DNA from: Corallococcus terminator
Lineage (GTDB): Bacteria > Myxococcota > Myxococcia > Myxococcales > Myxococcaceae
Direction of reading: 5' to 3'
NCBI RefSeq assembly: GCF_003611635.1
Contig: NZ_RAVZ01000054.1
Location: 1 to 37,278 of the forward strand
DNA: 37,278 nt
Below are positions 32,995 through 37,278 of the stretch, in pieces; the first letter of the stretch is position 1, and each line of letters begins with the position of its first letter. The position numbers and the translations under genes were made by a program. The notes below the pieces were generated by a model that was given only the letters and a program-made list of their open reading frames with translations, made no database searches and was not told the origin of the DNA.

Positions 32995-33016
32995 CCGTAG
33001 GGCGCTGAAGTCTTCC

Positions 33017-33048
33017 GGCCCCTCTCCCATGCGGAGGGGGGCCTTTTT
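33017..33048 (+). terminator. Rho-independent terminator after the GlsB-like gene
   Basis: GGCCCCTCTCC and GGAGGGGGGCC form an 11-bp stem with one T-G wobble around loop CATGC, followed by TTTTT. Confidence 0.85.
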
Positions 33049-33174
33049 CTTGGGGGCACGCGCACCGGCAGGTAATGCCACCCACGCCCGTCTGTCCTTG
33101 CACGTCGTTCCAACGTCCCCATGTTGCGAATGTCGGAAGAGGTGTTCGCTTCCGGAAGAAAGAGGGGGACGGCC

Positions 33175-34020
33175 GTGCGACCGAGCGTCAAAGACAGGCA
33201 TCACAGGAAGCGGTTGGCGGCTTGGGGGCTCTGCGCCGGCTGCCTGTTGGGCTGGAGTTCCCCCGCGCTCGCCGCGACCACCCCCCAGGAGAAGACCTCC
33301 AAGAAGACCTCCAAGACGGCCGCCTCGGTGGAGCCCCAGGCCATCGCCGCGCTGGAGCGGATGGGGGACTTCCTTCGCTGCCAGCGGACCTTCGAGGTCA
33401 CGGCGAAGACGACCACGGACGCGATCCTCGACACGGGACAGAAGGTCCAGTTCGCCGGGACCGCGGACATCCGCGCGCGGCGTCCGGACCGCCTCCGCGT
33501 CGACAGCGCGACCGACCTGAATCAGCGCCAGTACTTCTATGACGGCAAGCACTTCACGGTGAATGGACCGGGCACGGGCTTCTACGCGTCGTTCAAGGCC
33601 CCACCGACCCTGGAGAAGACCCTGGAGGCCGCCGAGCAGCGCTACGGCGTCGAGCTGCCGCTGGTCGACCTCTTCTACTGGGGCACCGACAAGGCGAGCG
33701 TCAAACAGATCAAGTCCGCCGTCTACGTGGGGCCCGCCACGGTCGAGGGCGTGGCCACGGACCAATACGCCTTCCGGCAGGGCGACGTGGACTGGCAGGT
33801 GTGGATTGAAAAGGGGGACCGGCCCGTGCCGAGGAAGTTCGTGGTCACGAGCGTCCAGGAGCCGTCGCAACCGCAACACGTCGCGACGCTCGACTGGAAC
33901 CTGAAGCCCCGCTTCGATGATGCGTCGTTCAACTTCGTCCCGCCCGGGGACGCCCACCGGATCGCCTTCGAGGACGCCCGGCAACGGGCCGGTCGGAGCA
34001 CCCCCAACAGGAGCCGTTAG
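33175..34020 (+). CDS. DUF2092-like exported protein
   Basis: A 281-residue protein with a signal peptide (basic DRHHRKRL, then a hydrophobic core ending SSPALAA). A short Lys/Thr-rich linker follows, and then a LolA-like domain: AIAALERMGDFLRCQRTFEVTAKTTTD, RRPDRLRVDS, QYFYDGKHFTVNGPGTGFYA and VDWQVWIEKGDRPVPRKFVVT. These fit DUF2092, periplasmic proteins thought to bind lipids or hydrophobic molecules. The frame is open upstream to ATG at 33121, but GTG at 33175 has GAGGGGG at ideal spacing and gives a normal signal peptide. It ends 2 bp before the His/Asp-repeat protein gene, so the two form an operon. Confidence 0.8.
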   Translation: MRPSVKDRHHRKRLAAWGLCAGCLLGWSSPALAATTPQEKTSKKTSKTAASVEPQAIAALERMGDFLRCQRTFEVTAKTTTDAILDTGQKVQFAGTADIRARRPDRLRVDSATDLNQRQYFYDGKHFTVNGPGTGFYASFKAPPTLEKTLEAAEQRYGVELPLVDLFYWGTDKASVKQIKSAVYVGPATVEGVATDQYAFRQGDVDWQVWIEKGDRPVPRKFVVTSVQEPSQPQHVATLDWNLKPRFDDASFNFVPPGDAHRIAFEDARQRAGRSTPNRSR

Positions 34021-34022
34021 CC

Positions 34023-34469
34023 ATGCGCCCCCTCAAGAGCCTCCAGGCCTTCGCACTCGTCGCCGCGCTCGGGGTCTTCACCGGGAGCACCGAAGCCCGC
34101 TCGGTGCACAACACCGCGCGGACCAGCGTGAACACCAACGTGCACCGCGACCGGGACGTGGACGTGCACCGCGACCGGGACGTGGACGTGCACCGCGACG
34201 TGGATGTGCACGACGTGGACGTGCACCGCGATGTGGATGTCCACGTCGACGACGACCACTTCGACCATCCCGTCGCGGCAGCGGCCGGGGTGGCGGCCGC
34301 CGCCACGGTCACCGCCGTCGCGGTCGGGTCCGTGGTGAATTCGATTCCGCCGTCGTGCACCACCACCGTGATCAACAACGTGGCGTACCAGAACTGCAGT
34401 GGCACCTGGTACCAGCCCCGCTACTCCGGCAGCGACGTCACCTATCTCGTCGTCAATCCGCCCCAGTAG
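34023..34469 (+). CDS. Exported His/Asp-repeat protein
   Basis: A 148-residue protein with a signal peptide (KSLQAFALVAALGVFTGSTEA). Residues 40-80 repeat DVDVHRDRDVDVHRD-type units, rich in His and Asp, which could bind divalent metals (inference). A hydrophobic Ala/Val stretch follows (83-105), possibly a membrane or outer-membrane insertion. The C-terminal domain has CTTTVINNVAYQNCSGTWYQPRYSGSDVTYLVVNPP, where the Cys pair may form a disulphide. I have seen similar C-terminal segments in exported proteins of unknown role. It is cotranscribed with the DUF2092-like gene (2-bp gap). Confidence 0.8.
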   Translation: MRPLKSLQAFALVAALGVFTGSTEARSVHNTARTSVNTNVHRDRDVDVHRDRDVDVHRDVDVHDVDVHRDVDVHVDDDHFDHPVAAAAGVAAAATVTAVAVGSVVNSIPPSCTTTVINNVAYQNCSGTWYQPRYSGSDVTYLVVNPPQ

Positions 34470-34493
34470 ATGCGCGGGGTCGGTGTCCCCGGG

Positions 34494-34532
34494 TGATGAC
34501 GCCAGACATCGGTCCGTGAACCGCGGTCATCA
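34494..34532. promoter_or_regulatory. Distal inverted repeat, candidate enhancer site (copy 1)
   Basis: TGATGAC (34494-34500) and GTCATCA (34526-34532) enclose 25 bases; the sequence TGATGACGCCAGACA is shared exactly with copy 2 at 35606. It lies about 84 bp upstream of a sigma-54 promoter, a usual distance for an activator (enhancer-binding protein) site. Confidence 0.55.
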
Positions 34533-34533
34533 G

Positions 34534-34550
34534 GTGACAGGCATTGTCAC
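34534..34550. promoter_or_regulatory. Second dyad before the copy 1 promoter
   Basis: GTGACA-GGCAT-TGTCAC, perfect 6-bp arms, just after the distal inverted repeat. Copy 2 lacks an equivalent. It may be an additional regulator site for the transglutaminase-like gene. Confidence 0.4.
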
Positions 34551-34615
34551 GGGGGACCGGGATGCCGCGACCAGGAGTTTCCAAGGGTTGGGCTTCGTGA
34601 AGCATGCACCGGGGT

Positions 34616-34631
34616 TGGCACAGGCCGTGCT
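34616..34631 (+). promoter_or_regulatory. Sigma-54 promoter (copy 1)
   Basis: TGGCACAGGCCGTGCT fits TGGCACGnnnnTTGCW with two mismatches and keeps GG and GC exactly 10 bases apart (-24/-12). The expected transcript starts near 34642. A leader hairpin GCCGA/TCGGC follows at 34650-34665, and the start codon is at 34694. Confidence 0.65.
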
Positions 34632-34693
34632 CTAGCCCCCTGCATCCCCGCCGATGCACGTCGGCCTTCACCTGCCTTCCGAGGACCTGCCCC

Positions 34694-35512
34694 ATGGCGC
34701 TCGCCCCCCTCTCCCGCCCGTCTGTCTCCAGCTCCTTCACGCAGCGTCCCTCCGGTGTCGCGCAGGGCTGTGGCGGGGCCGGACAGCAGGTCGTGGTGAA
34801 GGTCGTCAACGGCAGCGGAGCACCGCGACAGGAGCAGGGCGCTGGCACGCTTCCCCCGGAGCTGTCGTCCCTGTTGCGGCAACTGGGCGTGTCCCCCAAG
34901 GACATCCAGGGCCTCACCGACAGCCTCGGCGGCTCGAAGCAGGTCGCGCCGCGACAGTTCCAGCAGTCGTACCACCGCGACAGCTTCGAGCCGTCGAAGG
35001 GCCAGGGCCGGTCGGCCCAGAAGGCCCAGCCGGTCCCCCAGAACACGCCCGCGGTGCAGCAGCAGAAGACCCTGGCGCCCCAGGGCACGGCTTCCACCCC
35101 GACGCAGGACGCGAAGGGCCCCGCTTCCGGCAAGGGCGCGGAGCAGGTGGCGCAGGACATCGCCAGGGAAGCCACGTCGTGGAAGTACGACTACACCGGC
35201 GGCAAGTCGTGGCAGAGCGCCATGGACAACGCCGCGAACTTCGACACGTCGAAGGCCGGCGTCTGCGTGGACATGGCCATCGAGGCCGAGCAGCGCTTCG
35301 AGAAGGAGGGCGTGGAGGCCCACGTCGTCTTCGGCAAGACGGCCGAAGGCGGTCACGCCTGGGTGGAGTTCAAGGGCGACGACGGCAAGTGGCAGGCCTT
35401 CGACCCCACCGCCGCGGCCTGCACCAAGAAGGCGGACGACGCCATCACCCCCTACGAAGGCGGCCCCTACCACTACCAGGGCGTCGACGAGACCCACGAG
35501 GCCGTGGCGTAG
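34694..35512 (+). CDS. Transglutaminase-like Cys-His-Asp protein with MAL-P-S-SV leader
   Basis: A 272-residue protein. Residues 1-20 (MALAPLSRPSVSSSFTQRPS) share the motif MAL-x-P-x-S-x-x-SV with the next gene's product. Residues 20-150 are Gln/Pro/Gly-rich and probably disordered. The C-terminal domain (150-260) has the transglutaminase-like triad C191 (AGVCVDMAIEAEQRF), H221 (GGHAWVEFKG) and D237 (WQAFDPTAAAC). That fold contains proteases, deamidases and cross-linking enzymes. There is no classical signal peptide. The upstream region carries a sigma-54 promoter and distal repeat nearly repeated before the next gene, so both are probably induced together. An upstream in-frame ATG at 34604 would precede the promoter. 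Confidence 0.8.
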   Translation: MALAPLSRPSVSSSFTQRPSGVAQGCGGAGQQVVVKVVNGSGAPRQEQGAGTLPPELSSLLRQLGVSPKDIQGLTDSLGGSKQVAPRQFQQSYHRDSFEPSKGQGRSAQKAQPVPQNTPAVQQQKTLAPQGTASTPTQDAKGPASGKGAEQVAQDIAREATSWKYDYTGGKSWQSAMDNAANFDTSKAGVCVDMAIEAEQRFEKEGVEAHVVFGKTAEGGHAWVEFKGDDGKWQAFDPTAAACTKKADDAITPYEGGPYHYQGVDETHEAVA

Positions 35513-35550
35513 CACCCCCTCCCGCATCGACATCATCCCCCTCCCCCACG

Positions 35551-35594
35551 ACCCGGGCTTCCACCTCCACGGTGGAGGCCCGGGTTTGTTTCTT
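35551..35594 (+). terminator. Rho-independent terminator after the transglutaminase-like gene
   Basis: ACCCGGGCTTCCACC (35551-35565) pairs with GGTGGAGGCCCGGGT (35571-35585) over 15 bp with one T-G wobble, loop TCCAC, followed by T-rich TTGTTTCTT. Confidence 0.88.
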
Positions 35595-35605
35595 GGGGCC
35601 CGGCC

Positions 35606-35643
35606 TGATGACGCCAGACACCAGGGACCAACGGCAGTCATCA
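35606..35643. promoter_or_regulatory. Distal inverted repeat, candidate enhancer site (copy 2)
   Basis: TGATGAC (35606-35612) and GTCATCA (35637-35643) enclose 24 bases, with the same TGATGACGCCAGACA start as copy 1. It lies about 99 bp upstream of the second sigma-54 promoter. Confidence 0.55.
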
Positions 35644-35741
35644 GGACGCTGTCCTCCAGGTCCTCCCGCACGGCCACCGTCCCGCCGGCCTTCACGAGCA
35701 ATCCCGGAGGTTTGGCGCAGCGGGCGCGCTCATGTGGGCCC

Positions 35742-35757
35742 TGGCACGCCTCCTGCT
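35742..35757 (+). promoter_or_regulatory. Sigma-54 promoter (copy 2)
   Basis: TGGCACGCCTCCTGCT matches TGGCACGnnnnTTGCW with one mismatch and correct 10-base GG/GC spacing. Transcription should begin near 35768, just before the leader hairpin GCCGAC-GCG-GTCGGC at 35774-35788. The start codon is at 35826. Confidence 0.72.
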
Positions 35758-35825
35758 GTAGCCCCCCACATCAGCCGACGCGGTCGGCTTCCACCGCCGA
35801 CCCGCTCTCTTCGAGGAACATCGCC

Positions 35826-36923
35826 ATGGCGCTCTCCCCCATCTCCAAGTCGTCTGTTCCCAGCACCTCCCTCCACCGCACCCAGGCCCCCGAGCTCGCG
35901 TCTCCGATGCAGCGGCCCTCGCCGGTCGCGGCGGACTCGCTGAAGGGCGGCGCGCTGCAGGGCCTGCTCCAGCAGGACGGCTTCGACGCGGTGGGCGGCG
36001 CGGCCAAGGGCGGCATGGAGAAGCTGGGCCAGATGCTCGCGCTCCAGGTGCTGGGGGAGCTGTCGAAGATCCTCGGCGGCGAGGGCCTCGGCGGCGCGCA
36101 GGGCCCCCAGGGTGCCAGCGGGAACACGGGCGTCGTCGGGCCCAATGGCAGCCAGATGGGCCTGGGCGCGGACTCCTTCGACGGCGGCGGCGTGCCGGAC
36201 CTGGGCGCCGAGGGCGCGGACTTCGGCGGTGAGCAGCCCGCCGCCCTGCCACAGCCCCAGCAGGAGGCCGTCGCGGGCGACGCCGCCCCGGCGCCGGTCC
36301 AGACCCCGGCGCCCGCTCCCGCCGCGCAGAAGGAGCCGGCCGTCGCGGGCCCCCAGGGCGCCTCTCAGTCCCAGGGCGCGTCGAAGGGCAAGAACACCAT
36401 GACCCTGGTCAACGACGGCACCACGCCGATGAAGGTGAACTTCACCCCCAACGCGGGTGACAAGGCCGTGGACTCCGTCACCCTCAAGCCGGGTGAGACC
36501 CAGACGGTGCAGTTCCCCGACGGGTGGTCCGGCAACTTCCGCAGCGACGCTGGCGACGGCAAGAACGCGACGCTCGGTGAAGTGAAGTTCGACGGCGGGC
36601 ACGGGAACACCTACTACGACGTCAGCTACATCGAGGGTCACAACGCCTCCATGACCATGCAGCCGGAGAGTGGCGGCCGTCTGTCGGGCACGATGAAGAA
36701 CCTGCTGGATTCCGCCCCGGACTCCGTGAAGGCCAAGGGTACGGACGGGCAGGCGTACGGCATCAAGAAGAGCACCACGTCCAACGTGCAGGATTCGGAG
36801 GTGGTAGACTTCTTCCGCAAGCACGTCGGCGCGGATCAGGGCTACGTCATCCCCACCGACGACGCGAGCACGCTGGGCAGCAACGACAGCAACCTCGTCG
36901 TCCACATGAAGAACCTGGCCTGA
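35826..36923 (+). CDS. Gly/Gln-rich protein with possible C-terminal thaumatin-like domain
   Basis: A 365-residue protein without cysteine or a classical signal peptide. It begins MALSPISKSSVPS, matching the N-terminus of the preceding gene's product. Residues 35-85 include an amphipathic stretch (GLLQQDGFDAVGG, MEKLGQMLALQVLGELSKIL). Residues 86-190 are Gly-, Gln- and Pro/Ala-rich low complexity. The C-terminal 175 residues are beta-rich: NTMTLVNDGTTPMKVNFTPN, KPGETQTVQFPDGWSGNFR, NTYYDVSYIEGHNASMTMQP. The YYDVSxIxGxNxxMxxxP string is reminiscent of thaumatin-like proteins (moderate support). It is expressed from its own sigma-54 promoter, with GAGGA as ribosome site. The low-complexity gene starts 26 bp later. 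Function unknown; secretion by a non-classical route is a guess. Confidence 0.8.
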   Translation: MALSPISKSSVPSTSLHRTQAPELASPMQRPSPVAADSLKGGALQGLLQQDGFDAVGGAAKGGMEKLGQMLALQVLGELSKILGGEGLGGAQGPQGASGNTGVVGPNGSQMGLGADSFDGGGVPDLGAEGADFGGEQPAALPQPQQEAVAGDAAPAPVQTPAPAPAAQKEPAVAGPQGASQSQGASKGKNTMTLVNDGTTPMKVNFTPNAGDKAVDSVTLKPGETQTVQFPDGWSGNFRSDAGDGKNATLGEVKFDGGHGNTYYDVSYIEGHNASMTMQPESGGRLSGTMKNLLDSAPDSVKAKGTDGQAYGIKKSTTSNVQDSEVVDFFRKHVGADQGYVIPTDDASTLGSNDSNLVVHMKNLA

Positions 36924-36949
36924 TTCCCCCTCCCTAGAGGCCCCGTCCC

Positions 36950-37278
36950 ATGAGCGTCCGCCTTCCTCCCAACATCCCCCGACCGGGCGTGCCCGTTCGA
37001 GGTCCCAGGGAGGAAGGACCGGCCGAAAAGGCGAAGCCCTCCGAAGGCAAGGCCTCCTCCGGCAAGGCCTCCGCGAAGGGGGGCGCCGCGAAGGGCGCTT
37101 CCGCCAAGGGCACCTCCGCGAAGGGCGGTGCCCAGGAGTCCCAGGGCCAGGAGGGCACGTCCGCGCGGTCCGGGGAGGCCGGACGCGGAGGTGGCGGAGA
37201 GGCCGCGAAGAGCGCCCAGCAGAAGGACGGGATGGCGCCCAGCACCCAGCGCGGCGCCGGTGCGTCCGGGTTCGGGGG
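36950..37278 (+). CDS. Low-complexity Lys/Ser/Gly protein, cut by the window end
   Basis: An open frame of at least 109 codons running off the window without a stop. It begins MSVRLPPNIPRPGVPVRGPREEG and continues with imperfect repeats of ASAKGGAAKGA and SGKAS type, then Gln/Gly-rich sequence. It has no hydrophobic segment and is probably disordered in this part; a folded domain may follow outside the window. AGAGG lies upstream of the ATG. It is 26 bp after the Gly/Gln-rich protein gene and likely in the same sigma-54-driven transcript. The N-terminus does not share the MAL-P-S-SV motif. Confidence 0.6.
   Translation, partial: MSVRLPPNIPRPGVPVRGPREEGPAEKAKPSEGKASSGKASAKGGAAKGASAKGTSAKGGAQESQGQEGTSARSGEAGRGGGGEAAKSAQQKDGMAPSTQRGAGASGFG

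Noticed and set aside
34135-34260. Short GTGGACGTGCACCGCGAC-type repeats that could look like a CRISPR array
   Set aside because: They are in frame and encode DVDVHRD repeats, with no unique spacers of regular length.
35826-36923. Gly/Gln-rich, Cys-free protein as a type III harpin
   Set aside because: Only composition and an amphipathic segment support it; no secretion genes or homologous motif are visible.

Overview
The window is high-GC DNA with strong third-position GC bias, so nearly every gene casts long false ORFs on the opposite strand. It has short intergenic gaps, many lipoproteins and secreted proteins, a WD40 lipoprotein, sigma-54-type promoters and a non-classical histidine kinase. 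Together these suggest a myxobacterium, probably Myxococcaceae (Myxococcus/Corallococcus-like). That placement is inference from style and gene content. I see no rRNA, tRNA, insertion sequence or CRISPR array.

Layout. 120-1645 (-): lipoprotein plus NAD(P)-binding epimerase-like protein, divergent from a LysR regulator (1721-2647). 2694-7332 (-): a tightly coupled four-gene biosynthetic operon, asparagine-synthetase-like amidotransferase, FAD monooxygenase, acyl-CoA dehydrogenase and hotdog thioesterase. 7333-8193: 861 bp without a convincing gene but rich in dyads and short repeats. 8194-11542: Mpo1-like membrane protein, 14-repeat WD40 lipoprotein, two small proteins. 11666-14133 (+): a candidate new RiPP (graspetide-like) cluster, made of a repetitive precursor with about seven core-like repeats, an ATP-grasp ligase and a 2-oxoglutarate/Fe(II) oxygenase. 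14237-21700: serine hydrolase, SRPBCC protein, exported protein, DUF4105 protein, a divergent histidine kinase/Fis-type response regulator pair and an acetamidase/formamidase-like protein. 21726-24797 (-): a plant-type three-domain methionine S-methyltransferase.

24982-27745: small protein, PEBP-family protein, then a nitric-oxide operon (truncated globin, [2Fe-2S] flavin reductase, NsrR) behind a near-perfect NsrR palindrome. 27836-32477 (-): a lipid-modifying operon with a cupin/JmjC oxygenase, a ketosynthase III fused to a haem-oxygenase-like di-iron domain, a membrane fatty-acid desaturase and an uncharacterised protein. 32725-34469 (+): GlsB/YeaQ-type membrane protein, DUF2092-like exported protein, His/Asp-repeat exported protein. 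34494 to the window end: two genes, each preceded by the same module (distal inverted repeat, sigma-54 -24/-12 promoter, 5'-leader hairpin) and sharing an N-terminal MAL-P-S-SV motif. The first encodes a transglutaminase-like protein, the second a Gly/Gln-rich protein with a possible thaumatin-like domain. A low-complexity protein follows and runs off the window.

The strongest candidates for undescribed systems are the multi-core precursor/ATP-grasp/oxygenase cluster, the ketosynthase-di-iron fusion operon and the duplicated sigma-54 promoter-leader cassette.
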